From Caballeronia fortuita (GTDB lineage: Bacteria; Pseudomonadota; Gammaproteobacteria; Burkholderiales; Burkholderiaceae): 64,000 nucleotides of DNA. The stretch lies in assembly GCF_001544835.2 (NCBI RefSeq), contig NZ_FCNX02000001.1, forward strand, positions 620,001 through 684,000, given 5' to 3'. Positions 29,621-38,121 of this stretch are shown in pieces (the stretch's first letter is position 1; the number at the start of each line of letters is the position of its first letter). The translations under genes and the position numbers were made by a program. The notes below the pieces were generated by a model. It was given only the letters and a program-made list of their open reading frames with translations. It had not been told where the DNA came from and ran no database searches.

Positions 29621-30556
29621 TCACTCCGCGAGCGCGCCGGTGTTCGCATCGACGAGATCGCGCTCGCGAAAGTACGTCAGCGCGAAATCCACGAAAGAGC
29701 GCGTTTTGGCGGAGACATGGCGGCGCCCCGGATAGACGATCGATACTTCCTTGTCCGCGCCTCCGATCGCGTAGCCAGAAAGGAGGCGCACGAGTGCTCC
29801 CGTATCGATGTCTTGCGCCACGTAGCTCTCCGGCAGCACCGCGATGCCCATTCCGGAAAGCGCTGCTTGCCGCAACATGTGAGAGCTGTTCACGGCGTAG
29901 GCCGGATCGAGCGCGATGCTTTCGGCCGCGCCGGACGGTCCCACGAAGGTCCATGTCGGGCCGTGAATGTCCGCGGACGGCGCGAGAAACTCGTGCGCCG
30001 CCAATAATGCGGGGCGCATAGGCGTGCCGTGCCGCGACAGATATTCCGGCGACGCGACGAGCACCGCGGCGACCCTTACCAGCGGCCGGTTGATCAACAT
30101 GCCACTGTTGACGAGGTGAGGCACGACGATGCCGACATCGAATCCTTCCGCGACGAGATCGATGGGACGATGCAGCAAAGTCAGCCGCAGTTTGACGCTC
30201 GGATAGCGCTCGCGATACGCGTGCAGCATCGGCGTGAGTCCAAGCAGCGAAAACGACGCCGACGCGACCAGCTTGAGCGTCCCGGACGGATTCACGGAAC
30301 TGCTCGCCACCGACGCTTCGATGGCTTCAACTTGCTCGATCACCGCGCGACAGCCTTCCGCATAAGCGCGCCCGGCTTCAGTCAGAGAGACGCTGCGCGT
30401 CGTCCGGTTCAAGAGGCGCGTATTGAGGTGCGCTTCAAGCAAGGAGACATAGCGCGTTACGACAGCGTTGGAAAGATCGAGCGCGGCGGCGGCACGGCCG
30501 AATGATTCGGTCTCCGCGACCTTCATGAAGACGCGCATTGCCTGGAGTTGATTCAT
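29621..30556 (-). CDS. LysR-family transcriptional regulator
   Basis: A 311-residue regulator with the N-terminal winged HTH (MNQLQAMRVFMKVAETESFG, then RAAAALDLSNAVVTRYVSLL) and a C-terminal effector-binding domain (about 92-290) including SVKLRLTLLHRPIDLVAEGF. It resembles the CrgA/DmlR-type subgroup. The stop lies 12 bp from the kinase stop (convergent). It diverges from the porin gene, but the 419-bp gap makes control of the porin only a possibility. Confidence 0.9.
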   Translation of the reverse strand: MNQLQAMRVFMKVAETESFGRAAAALDLSNAVVTRYVSLLEAHLNTRLLNRTTRSVSLTEAGRAYAEGCRAVIEQVEAIEASVASSSVNPSGTLKLVASASFSLLGLTPMLHAYRERYPSVKLRLTLLHRPIDLVAEGFDVGIVVPHLVNSGMLINRPLVRVAAVLVASPEYLSRHGTPMRPALLAAHEFLAPSADIHGPTWTFVGPSGAAESIALDPAYAVNSSHMLRQAALSGMGIAVLPESYVAQDIDTGALVRLLSGYAIGGADKEVSIVYPGRRHVSAKTRSFVDFALTYFRERDLVDANTGALAE

Positions 30557-30975
30557 TGAGATATAACACTTCGAATGGCGAATCGATATGAGCGGCTAAT
30601 GCGCACCTCGCGTGCGCGATTCTAGAGCGCGATCTGATGCGCAAACATCGGAAGGTTCTGATCCGGCGCGAGTGTATCAATGTGGCCACTGTCGCATGTA
30701 TGCAACTGAGCACGGCGAGCGGGCGCGGACAAAGCGCAGCGAATGACGTGTAAGTCCATGCGGCCTAAGCATTTACCCGTCCCAAAAAAGCACTTTTTGA
30801 ATTATTCGAAAAGCCTTTTGTGTTTCCTTTTTCGGTTTCTCAAAAAGACCGGGCAATAAACTTTGTCGTGCCGAATATCGGTGCTGAGCTTAACGGGCAA
30901 CGAGGCAATCCACGCTCGACAGGCGTTCGGCCTGAAGCAACCCATCGAGTCTCACGACTTAGGAAAGGAACACGC
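30557..30975. other. LysR-porin divergent intergenic region (419 bp)
   Basis: No gene is supported. The stretch 30,780-30,870 is AT-rich with A and T tracts (AAAAAAGCAC, TTTTTGAATTATTCG) and probably carries the porin promoter and leader. An AGGAAAGGA ribosome-binding site lies just before the porin ATG. Confidence 0.5.
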
Positions 30976-32154
30976 ATGAAAAAGAATCTGATCGTCACGG
31001 CCATCGCAGCTTTGGCCGCATCGTTCGCAGGCGCTGCCAACGCGCAGAGCAGCGTCACGCTGTATGGTTTGATCGACACGGGCTTGACGTTCGTGAATAA
31101 CGTCTTCGACGCAAACCCGGATCACGCCAACATGAAGGCCACGTACCACGGTCTGACGAGCGGCAACCTGCAAGAAAGCCGCTGGGGCCTGCGCGGTGCC
31201 GAAGATCTGGGCGGTGGTCTGAAGGCGATCTTCACGTTGGAGAGCGGCTTCGATTCGGGCAACGGCCAACTGGGTGAGAACAACAAGCTGTTCGGCCGTC
31301 AGGCATACGTTGGCCTGTCGTCGCAAGCCGGCACGGTCACGCTGGGTCGTCAATACGACTCCGTCGTCGACTATCTCGGTCCGCTGAGCGCAGCAGGCAC
31401 GTGGGGCGGTACGTACTTCGGTCACGTCGCAGGCAATGACAACCTGAACAGCGATTTCAGCATCGCCAACGCGATCAAGTTCCAGAGCGCGAACTACGCT
31501 GGTTTCTCGTTCGGCGGTCTGTATGGCTTCTCGAACGAAGCTGGTGGCTTCGCTGACAACCGTGCTTACAGCGTGGGTGCTGGATACGGAAATGGTCCGT
31601 TCAAGTTCGGCGCTGCGTACATGCAGGGCAATGGCGTGAACGCGACGACCAACGGCGCCATCTCCGGCGAACAGTTCATGGGTACGCTGCCGGGCCGAGA
31701 CGTCACGGTGAAGGGCATGCGTCAACGTACCTTCGGTGCGGGTGCAAGCTACGCGTACGAAGCCATGACGTTCGGTGCAGTGTGGACGCAAACGCGCGTC
31801 GACAACAGCTACGTTGACAACGCGTCGCTGGTTTACAACAACTACGAGTTGAATGGTCACTACGCTGTGACGCCGGCGCTTTCGCTGGGTGCCGCGTACA
31901 CGTACACGACTGGCAAGATCAACAACTTCGGCGTGCAGTCGGAGAAGGCGAAGTTCCACCAGTTCGGCCTGCAAGCTGACTACGCGCTGTCGAAGCGCAC
32001 CGACTTCCACGTCGAAGCAGTGGCGCAGATCGGTTCGTCGAGCGGCGATGCTCCCGCTCCGTACGCCGCAATCGCCAACAACAACGGCGCATTCGGTATG
32101 TCGTCGAGCAGCCGTCAGGTGCTCGTGAACACGGGTATCCGTCACCGCTTCTAA
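30976..32154 (+). CDS. Gram-negative trimeric porin
   Basis: A 392-residue outer-membrane general porin of the Burkholderia/Neisseria OmpC-like family. A signal peptide MKKNLIVTAIAALAASFAGA ends NA-Q, followed by SSVTLYGLIDTGLTF, the family's first strand. LFGRQAYVGLSSQAGTVTLG marks the conserved third-fourth strand region and the protein ends in RHRF, with the terminal Phe needed for BAM recognition. Codon choice is strongly biased (mostly CTG, GGT/GGC, CGT), unlike its neighbours, indicating high expression. A strong terminator follows within 30 bp. Confidence 0.95.
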   Translation: MKKNLIVTAIAALAASFAGAANAQSSVTLYGLIDTGLTFVNNVFDANPDHANMKATYHGLTSGNLQESRWGLRGAEDLGGGLKAIFTLESGFDSGNGQLGENNKLFGRQAYVGLSSQAGTVTLGRQYDSVVDYLGPLSAAGTWGGTYFGHVAGNDNLNSDFSIANAIKFQSANYAGFSFGGLYGFSNEAGGFADNRAYSVGAGYGNGPFKFGAAYMQGNGVNATTNGAISGEQFMGTLPGRDVTVKGMRQRTFGAGASYAYEAMTFGAVWTQTRVDNSYVDNASLVYNNYELNGHYAVTPALSLGAAYTYTTGKINNFGVQSEKAKFHQFGLQADYALSKRTDFHVEAVAQIGSSSGDAPAPYAAIANNNGAFGMSSSSRQVLVNTGIRHRF

Positions 32155-32182
32155 AGCGTTCTGACCGGTAAGCAGTAGAAAG

Positions 32183-32207
32183 AGGGCACCGCAAGGTGCC
32201 CTTTTTT
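32183..32207 (+). terminator. Intrinsic terminator after the porin gene
   Basis: AGGGCACC-GCAA-GGTGCCCT, an 8-bp perfect stem with a GNRA-type tetraloop, is followed by six T. Confidence 0.93.
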
Positions 32208-32303
32208 CGTTGATGCAACGCCGACAGCGAAGCTAGGTCGAGCCATCGAAATGCACTACGATGACCGTGCAACTCATATGAGGCCGCAAAAAGGAGAGCA
32301 AAA

Positions 32304-32750
32304 ATGATCTCGACCTGCCGACCACATGCACGCTGGGCCGCAGTTTTCACGCTCACGCTTCTGATGACGGCTGCCGCTCACGCCGACACCGTCGCGCTCA
32401 AAGCCAATCTCCAGCCGTCGAGCGAAGTCCCGCCGCGCGTAAGCAAAGGCCACGGTGTCGTCGATGCCACTTTCGACACCGATACCAAAATACTCACCTG
32501 GACCGCGACATACGCTGACCTGTCCGGCCCGGTAACAATGGCGCATTTCCACGGCCCCGCGCCGGTCGGTCAGAACGCGAAAGTCCAGGTTCCCATCGAC
32601 AAGAAAGCGCTCGCGAGCCCGATGAAAGGGCAGGCGACACTCACCGATCAGCAAGTGACGGATTTGATGGCCGGCCAGTGGTACTTCAACATCCACACGC
32701 AGGAAAATCCGACCGGCGAGATACGCGGTCAGATGATGCCGGCGAACTGA
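32304..32750 (+). CDS. Secreted CHRD-domain protein
   Basis: A 148-residue protein with a cleavable signal peptide (hydrophobic AAVFTLTLLMTAAAHA, cleavage near residue 27) and one CHRD domain (chordin-like): it contains LQPSSEVPPRVSKGHGVVDA, the histidine motif MAHFHGPAPVGQNA and a C-terminal GQWYFNIHTQENPTGEIRGQ. The domain is widespread in bacterial exported proteins, but the function is not known. An AAAGGAGAG ribosome-binding site lies before the ATG. It follows the porin terminator, so it should have its own promoter. Confidence 0.9.
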   Translation: MISTCRPHARWAAVFTLTLLMTAAAHADTVALKANLQPSSEVPPRVSKGHGVVDATFDTDTKILTWTATYADLSGPVTMAHFHGPAPVGQNAKVQVPIDKKALASPMKGQATLTDQQVTDLMAGQWYFNIHTQENPTGEIRGQMMPAN

Positions 32751-32763
32751 CGCCTGCCGCGCG

Positions 32764-33708
32764 ATGAGCTGGCAAAGCGACTTCGCCTGCTGGATCGTGC
32801 GCAAGCGCGTGCGTCCGCACAGCGCGAAGCCCGCCCTCGATGTCAATCTCGCGCGCAACTACGCGTCGCGCCGGATCTGGTCCCCGCGCGTGCCGAAAGG
32901 CTGGCGGCTCGATATCCGCGACACGCCCGCTCACGCTCCGTTGCGCGGCGAATGGCTCACGCCGCCGGCCACTCCGACCGCGACGATCCTCTATTTCCAC
33001 GGCGGCGGCTATTACTTCTGCTCGCCGCGCAGTCATCGCGCGATCGCGTTTGGCCTGGCCACGAAGATCGGGGCCCGCGTGTTCTCGCTCGATTATCGTC
33101 TCGCGCCCGAGCATCGATTTCCCGCCGCGCTCGACGACAGCCTCGCCGCCTATCGGCGCCTGCTCGAGGACGGCGTTCCCGCAGAATCGGTTGCGATCGC
33201 CGGCGACTCGGCGGGCGCCGGTCTCGCGCTCGCAACGCTCCTCGCGCTACGCGACGCCGGCGATCCGCTTCCCGCGGCGGCGGCGCTGTTCTCGCCGTGG
33301 ACGGACCTGACCGGGAGCGGCGAGTCGATGCGAGCCAACGAAGGCCGCGATCCGATGTACCACGCGTCCGTGTTTCCCGAAGTCGCCGCGCAATATCTCG
33401 GCGCGGCGGACGCGCGCGATCCCTACGCATCGCCGCTTTTCGGCGACTTCGAAGGCTTGCCGCCGCTGCTGATTCAGGTCGGCGACACCGAACTATTGCT
33501 CGACGATTCGACCCGCGTGGCCGCCAAAGCGCGCGCGGCGGGCGTGCGCGTCGAACTGGAAATCTGGCGCAAGGTTCCGCACATTTTTCAGATCTGGTCG
33601 CCGTTCATGCCTGAAGCGCGCGACGCGCTCGCGCACGCCGCCTCGTTCATCGAAACCGCGACTGCGGCGCCGCGAATTCATCGTCCGCCCATCACCTCGA
33701 TCGTCTGA
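32764..33708 (+). CDS. Alpha/beta hydrolase of the hormone-sensitive lipase family
   Basis: A 314-residue esterase-like enzyme. The oxyanion-hole motif HGGG is at 79-82, the nucleophile Ser149 is in GDSAGAG, an acid lies in QVGDTELLLDDS, and the histidine in KVPHIFQIW completes the triad. There is no signal peptide, so it is probably cytoplasmic. It starts 13 bp after the CHRD gene and may be cotranscribed. Its 3' end overlaps the convergent EcsC gene by 31 bp. Confidence 0.9.
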   Translation: MSWQSDFACWIVRKRVRPHSAKPALDVNLARNYASRRIWSPRVPKGWRLDIRDTPAHAPLRGEWLTPPATPTATILYFHGGGYYFCSPRSHRAIAFGLATKIGARVFSLDYRLAPEHRFPAALDDSLAAYRRLLEDGVPAESVAIAGDSAGAGLALATLLALRDAGDPLPAAAALFSPWTDLTGSGESMRANEGRDPMYHASVFPEVAAQYLGAADARDPYASPLFGDFEGLPPLLIQVGDTELLLDDSTRVAAKARAAGVRVELEIWRKVPHIFQIWSPFMPEARDALAHAASFIETATAAPRIHRPPITSIV

Positions 33709-34526
33709 TAAGCACGCTCGACCGCCGACGCGCCGTATCGACGCTCCAGCCTGCGCACGGTGAAGTGCCCGTGCGCCATCTGCTGAAAATGGTCGATGAA
33801 CACGGTGTTGACCATCGCGCCGAGCACCGCGCCGATCGCCGGAATGGACTTCGCCGCGACCTGCTCGCTGACCTGCACGGAGAATCGCGAGGCGATCGTC
33901 TGCAGGAACTTGAGCAGCGCCGTCGAGCCGTGACTGCTCAATCCCTTCGCGGCGACCTCGCTGGTCGCGCGCGAAACCGACTGCGCGAGCGCGCCGCGCA
34001 CGATGAAATAGCCGAGATCGGCGTTGTCGTCGCTGGCTTTGGTGCCGCCCATGCCGAGCACCATCAGGCATTGCAGTTGCGTCTCCACGCGATGCACGTC
34101 CTCGCCCTCGCTGCGCGCGATGTCGCAGATCGAGCGGAACATCAGCGTCGTCGTGACCGGAAGTTCGACGGGCAGCGCGAACAGCCCGAACGCGCCGCCT
34201 GCCGCGCCGGTCGTCGCGACGGCAAGCTTGTGCATCAGGTTATGCGGCTTGTCGGGCGGCGGCGCGAGCAGCGAATCGGACGGCGCGCTCTTGCCGATCG
34301 TGCGCAGCGCGACCTGCAGGCACTTCTTCAGCGCGAGCTGCGTCGCTTCGTCGACTTTTTCCTGCGCGGCGGAAGGCAAGCGTCCCATCAACTTTTCGAT
34401 GGGCGCGCCGACGACGCTCGCCAGCTTCATCGTCAGTGACGGGCTTTCGAGCGCTTCCTTCGCGCGGGCGAGCGCCGCGAAGTCTTCGGTGGTAAGCGGC
34501 GAGGTGATGATCGGCGTCGGTTCCAT
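33678..34526 (-). CDS. EcsC family protein
   Basis: A 282-residue protein of the EcsC family, named from Bacillus but of unknown biochemical function. Evidence is the N-terminal helical region (DFAALARAKEALESPSL), a central hydrophobic stretch (AGGAFGLFALPVELPVTTTL) and the conserved IARSEGEDVHRVETQLQCL-like segment. The ATG at 34526 is preferred to a frame extension to 34613. It diverges from the DHA2 exporter gene. Confidence 0.85.
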   Translation of the reverse strand: MEPTPIITSPLTTEDFAALARAKEALESPSLTMKLASVVGAPIEKLMGRLPSAAQEKVDEATQLALKKCLQVALRTIGKSAPSDSLLAPPPDKPHNLMHKLAVATTGAAGGAFGLFALPVELPVTTTLMFRSICDIARSEGEDVHRVETQLQCLMVLGMGGTKASDDNADLGYFIVRGALAQSVSRATSEVAAKGLSSHGSTALLKFLQTIASRFSVQVSEQVAAKSIPAIGAVLGAMVNTVFIDHFQQMAHGHFTVRRLERRYGASAVERAYQTIEVMGGR

Positions 34527-34601
34527 GCGAGTCTTGTATCCAGAGAATGATGAGCTTCCACGCAGATTAGAGCGCGGCAGCGTGCTATGATTCCATTTCC
34601 G

Positions 34602-34613
34602 TTGACTAGTCAA
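34602..34613 (+). promoter_or_regulatory. Candidate MarR-type operator before the MFS gene
   Basis: TTGACTAGTCAA is a perfect 12-bp palindrome of the kind bound by MarR-family repressors. It lies 18 bp upstream of the preferred MFS start at 34632, and the downstream gene encodes a MarR protein, so autoregulation of the MFS-MarR pair is a reasonable inference. Its first half can also be read as a -35 hexamer. Confidence 0.6.
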
Positions 34614-34631
34614 TCATTGCGCTTACAAAAG

Positions 34632-36227
34632 ATGGCCGTTCACACAGCCGCGCATCATTCCAGCGGACAAGTCCTGCCTTTCCGCGAGTCGCTCATGGCG
34701 ATGCTGGGCATCTCGTTCGTCACGATGCTCGTCGCGCTCGACCAGACGGTGGTCGGCACCGCGCTGCCCACGATCGTGGCCGAGCTCAAGGGCTTCGATC
34801 TCTACGCGTGGGTCGCAACCTCGTATCTTCTAACTTCCGTCATCACCGTGCCGATTTTCGGGCGGCTCGGCGACTACTACGGGCGCAAACCGTTCGTGAT
34901 CGCGTCGATCGTGGTGTTCACGGTCGCGTCCGTGCTGTGCGGGCTTGCCAACAGCATGATGTTCCTCGTGCTCGCGCGCGGGTTGCAGGGCATCGGCGGC
35001 GGCATGCTCGTCGGGACCGCGTTCGCGTGCATCGCCGATCTCTTTCCCGATAACGTCGTGCGCCTGCGCTGGCAAGTGATGATGAGTTCCGCGTTCGGCA
35101 TCGCCAATGCGGTGGGGCCGTCGCTCGGCGGTTTTCTCACGCAATACTACGGCTGGCGCTCGGTGTTCTACGTGAATCTACCAGTGGGTATCGTTTCGCT
35201 CTTTTTCGTGTGGCGCTTCCTGCCGCATCTGCGCCACATCGCGCACGAAGGCAAGATGCGTCTCGACTGGCCCGGCGCGATGCTCATCGCGGTGGCGCTC
35301 GGCGCGCTGCAGATGTTCGTCGAAATGTTGCCGAAGCACGGGTTCAGCGCCGAAACGGCCGCGCTGCTCGCGATGAGCGTCGCCGCGGGCTTCGCGCTGT
35401 GGAAGTGGGAGAAGCGCTGCGATCACGCGATCCTGCCCATCGACATGTTCCGCAACAAGGCGCTCGCCGCGCTCTTCACGCTCTCGATTCTCGGCGGCTT
35501 CACGATGTTCTCGCTGCTCTTCTACGCGCCGCTGCTGTTCCAGGGCGGCTTCGGCATGTCGCCGAAGGACGCCGGCATGATGATCACGCCGCTCGTCGTC
35601 TTCATCACGATCGGCAGCATCGTGAACGGGCGCATCGTCACGCGACTGAAGAACGCGAACGTGATGCTGTACGCCGGTTTTGCGCTGCTCGCGGTGTCGT
35701 GTCTCGGCGTCGTCGTCGCGACGCACAACATGCCGCGCGCGCTGCTGCTCGTCGTCATGTTGCTCGGCGGCCTCGGGCTCGGCTTCGTCATGCCGAATCT
35801 CACCGTCTTCGCTCAGCAGACCGCGGGCCGCGCGCATCTCGGTATCGCGACCGCGTTGCTGCAATCGCTGCGCATGATCGGCGGGATGATCGGCACCGCG
35901 CTCACCGGCACGCTCGTGAGTCATCTCTATGCGAGCGGCGTGAGTCTCGCGCTCGAAAAAGATCGCGCGATGCACTGGGCCGCCGATCTCTCCGATCCGC
36001 AAATCCTCATCAATCGCGAAGGCCAGCAGACGCTGCTCGCGCAACTGTCGGCAGCGGGTCATAACGGCGCGATGCTGCTCGAAGCGGCGCGCGAGGCGCT
36101 CGTCGCGGCGATTCACATCGGTCTTGCGCTGGCCGCGCTAATCGCCGTGGTGTCGTTGTGGCAGTCGCGCCGCGTGCCGCCGGTACGCTTGAAAGGGCCG
36201 CAAGAACCGGTCATCCTCGCCGAATGA
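34632..36227 (+). CDS. DHA2-type MFS drug exporter (14 TM)
   Basis: A 531-residue proton-coupled exporter of the EmrB/QacA type with about 14 hydrophobic segments. Motif C-like TALPTIVAELKGFDLYAWV and motif A FGRLGDYYGRKPFVIA are present. The start MAVHTAAHH at 34632 is preferred because a palindromic operator lies in the alternative upstream extension (start at 34587). The MarR gene follows by 18 bp, the usual repressor/exporter pairing. Substrates are unknown. Confidence 0.92.
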   Translation: MAVHTAAHHSSGQVLPFRESLMAMLGISFVTMLVALDQTVVGTALPTIVAELKGFDLYAWVATSYLLTSVITVPIFGRLGDYYGRKPFVIASIVVFTVASVLCGLANSMMFLVLARGLQGIGGGMLVGTAFACIADLFPDNVVRLRWQVMMSSAFGIANAVGPSLGGFLTQYYGWRSVFYVNLPVGIVSLFFVWRFLPHLRHIAHEGKMRLDWPGAMLIAVALGALQMFVEMLPKHGFSAETAALLAMSVAAGFALWKWEKRCDHAILPIDMFRNKALAALFTLSILGGFTMFSLLFYAPLLFQGGFGMSPKDAGMMITPLVVFITIGSIVNGRIVTRLKNANVMLYAGFALLAVSCLGVVVATHNMPRALLLVVMLLGGLGLGFVMPNLTVFAQQTAGRAHLGIATALLQSLRMIGGMIGTALTGTLVSHLYASGVSLALEKDRAMHWAADLSDPQILINREGQQTLLAQLSAAGHNGAMLLEAAREALVAAIHIGLALAALIAVVSLWQSRRVPPVRLKGPQEPVILAE

Positions 36228-36245
36228 CTACGGAAACGCACACGT

Positions 36246-36716
36246 ATGAATGAACAGGACCGTATCGCCGTGGTGCAGCAATTCGGGCGCACTTATCGCG
36301 CGTTCATGTCAGCATTCGAGGCGGCCGTGGGCCAGCCGATGCCGCGCTGGCGCATCCTGCTCGCGTTGCACGAGCACGCGGGCGTGCTGTCGCAAAAACG
36401 GCTCGTCGAACGTCTGAAGGTCGATCCGGGCGCGCTCACGCGCCAATTGAAGACGCTCGAAGGGCTCGGCTGGATCGTGCGCAGCGTCGATGCGCGCGAC
36501 AATCGCGTATCGAATGTCGCGCTCACGGCGCAAGGGCGCGCGATTGCCGAAGAGGGTTTGCCGCGACGCAACGCGTTCCTGCACGACACGATGGCTTCGT
36601 TGCCCGACGAGGCCATCGAAGCCTTGTCGAGCGCGCTGCACATGTTCGAGGGACGCATTCAGGAAGTGGCGGCTGCCAATGCATCGCAGGCGGCCGCCGT
36701 CGAAGAGAAGGCCTAG
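36246..36716 (+). CDS. MarR-family transcriptional regulator
   Basis: A 156-residue winged-helix regulator: dimerisation helices at the ends and a recognition region with GVLSQKRLVERLKVDPGALT, then RQLKTLEGLGWIVRSVDARD with the wing DARDNRVSNVALT. It lies directly downstream of the exporter gene, and a matching palindrome is present upstream of that gene. Probably represses the pair until a phenolic or other ligand binds. Its stop overlaps the convergent DSD1-type gene by 4 bp. Confidence 0.92.
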   Translation: MNEQDRIAVVQQFGRTYRAFMSAFEAAVGQPMPRWRILLALHEHAGVLSQKRLVERLKVDPGALTRQLKTLEGLGWIVRSVDARDNRVSNVALTAQGRAIAEEGLPRRNAFLHDTMASLPDEAIEALSSALHMFEGRIQEVAAANASQAAAVEEKA

Positions 36717-37987
36717 AAGAACGTTTCGATCACTTCGGTGACGCGATACTTCGGATCGACGACGAGAATCTGGCGCCACTTGTCGAAGGTCAGGCACGGA
36801 TGCGAGATGTCGAACGCGATCATGTCGCCGACCTTCACGTCGTCGCCCGGCTTGATGCGCAGGTACGCGTGCTGATCCATCAAACCGAAAATCTCCCAGC
36901 CGTCGTCGGACGTGACATCGCGCGGCGCCTCGTTGCCCGGCCGATAATGCTTCGCCGGCTCGGGCATGCCCGCATCGAACGCGGAATCGCGCTTGCCGAG
37001 ACCGATGATCGCGCGATCCGGCTCCGGAATCGACTGCACGTAAGCCCACAATTGCAGCGCCGGCTTCAGGCCTTGGCCCATCTTCTTCGCGATCGGATTG
37101 CGCGCGAAAATCTCGTTCTGCGCCTTCTTGTAGATGCCGACATCGTGCGTCAGATAGCAGCCCGGACGCAGCACGACTTCGATCGCATCGCTGTTGGCCT
37201 TCGCGAATTCGTCGGCGACAACGTCGTACCACGCCGATCCCGCGCCCGAGAGAATCGCCGGCTTGCGCGCGATCTTGCCTTCGCCGATCAGCTTGCGCGT
37301 GACATCGACCGCGCCCTTCAGGAACTCGCGCACTTTCGTTTCGTCCTGCAGCACGCCTTCGTATAACTCGATGCCCGCAAGCTCGATCGTCCCGTTCCAG
37401 CGAGCGATTGCAGCGAGCACGGCGTCCCGCTGCGCGTCGTCGCGTACGCCGGTGCGTCCGCCCGGCACGCCGAGTTCGATCAGCACGTTCAGCTTCTTGC
37501 GCACCGAACTGAAGAATTCGCCGAGCTGATCGACGCCATCGGCTGAATCGACGAGACAGAAGAATTCGAAATTCGCGTCGGTCAGCAACTCCGCGATCAT
37601 GCCCATGTTGCGTTTGCCGACGAGCTGATTCGCCATCAGGATGCGATGCACGCCGCCGCGATACGCCGCGCGCACCTGATGCGCGGTCGCGAGCGTAATG
37701 CCCCACGCGCCGGTGTCGAGCTGGCGGCGAAAGAGTTGCGGCGCCATCGTCGTTTTGCCGTGCGGCGCGAGCTTCACGCCGTATTCGCCGACGAAGTCCT
37801 GCATCCACTTCAGATTGTGTTCGATGCGATCGGAATAGAGCACGGCGGCGGGCAGGCTCACGTCCTCTTCGAGCAGATTCCATTGCAGACGCGACGCGTC
37901 GTTCAACTGGATGCCCGTGCCCGGCACCATGCCGAGACCCTTGCCGAACGGGTCGATCGTCGCGTTCTGATAGTTTGTAACTTTCAT
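36713..37987 (-). CDS. DSD1-type PLP-dependent amino-acid deaminase/aldolase
   Basis: A 424-residue fold-type III (alanine-racemase-like) PLP enzyme, similar to D-serine dehydratase (DSD1) and D-threonine aldolase families. The N-terminal barrel has VKLAPHGKTTMAPQLFRRQL, whose Lys is the PLP site, and the C-terminal domain holds the D-serine dehydratase-like segment DQHAYLRIKPGDDVKVGDMI. The ATG at 37987 has GGAG 9 bp upstream, better than an ATG at 38002. Neighbouring RpiR, D-aminoacylase and RidA genes suggest it deaminates a D-amino acid released by deacylation. The exact substrate is open. Confidence 0.85.
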   Translation of the reverse strand: MKVTNYQNATIDPFGKGLGMVPGTGIQLNDASRLQWNLLEEDVSLPAAVLYSDRIEHNLKWMQDFVGEYGVKLAPHGKTTMAPQLFRRQLDTGAWGITLATAHQVRAAYRGGVHRILMANQLVGKRNMGMIAELLTDANFEFFCLVDSADGVDQLGEFFSSVRKKLNVLIELGVPGGRTGVRDDAQRDAVLAAIARWNGTIELAGIELYEGVLQDETKVREFLKGAVDVTRKLIGEGKIARKPAILSGAGSAWYDVVADEFAKANSDAIEVVLRPGCYLTHDVGIYKKAQNEIFARNPIAKKMGQGLKPALQLWAYVQSIPEPDRAIIGLGKRDSAFDAGMPEPAKHYRPGNEAPRDVTSDDGWEIFGLMDQHAYLRIKPGDDVKVGDMIAFDISHPCLTFDKWRQILVVDPKYRVTEVIETFF

Positions 37988-38054
37988 GTGCTGCCACTCC
38001 ATCGTCCGTTTAAATAAACCCTGCGCGGGATTCGATGTGCGTCAAGGTTGACGG

Positions 38055-38104
38055 TGCTATGTTAACCAAAGTAGCATCCGGGGAGGAAATGTTATTTAGT
38101 AACA
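38055..38104. promoter_or_regulatory. Candidate RpiR operators in the divergent gap
   Basis: Two inverted repeats lie between the divergent deaminase and RpiR genes: TGCTA-N12-TAGCA (38055-38076) and TGTTA-TTTAG-TAACA (38090-38104). They lie just upstream of the RpiR start (38122) and are plausible autoregulatory sites. No experiment or comparison is available here. Confidence 0.4.
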
Positions 38105-38121
38105 CGCACTCATCGTAAACC

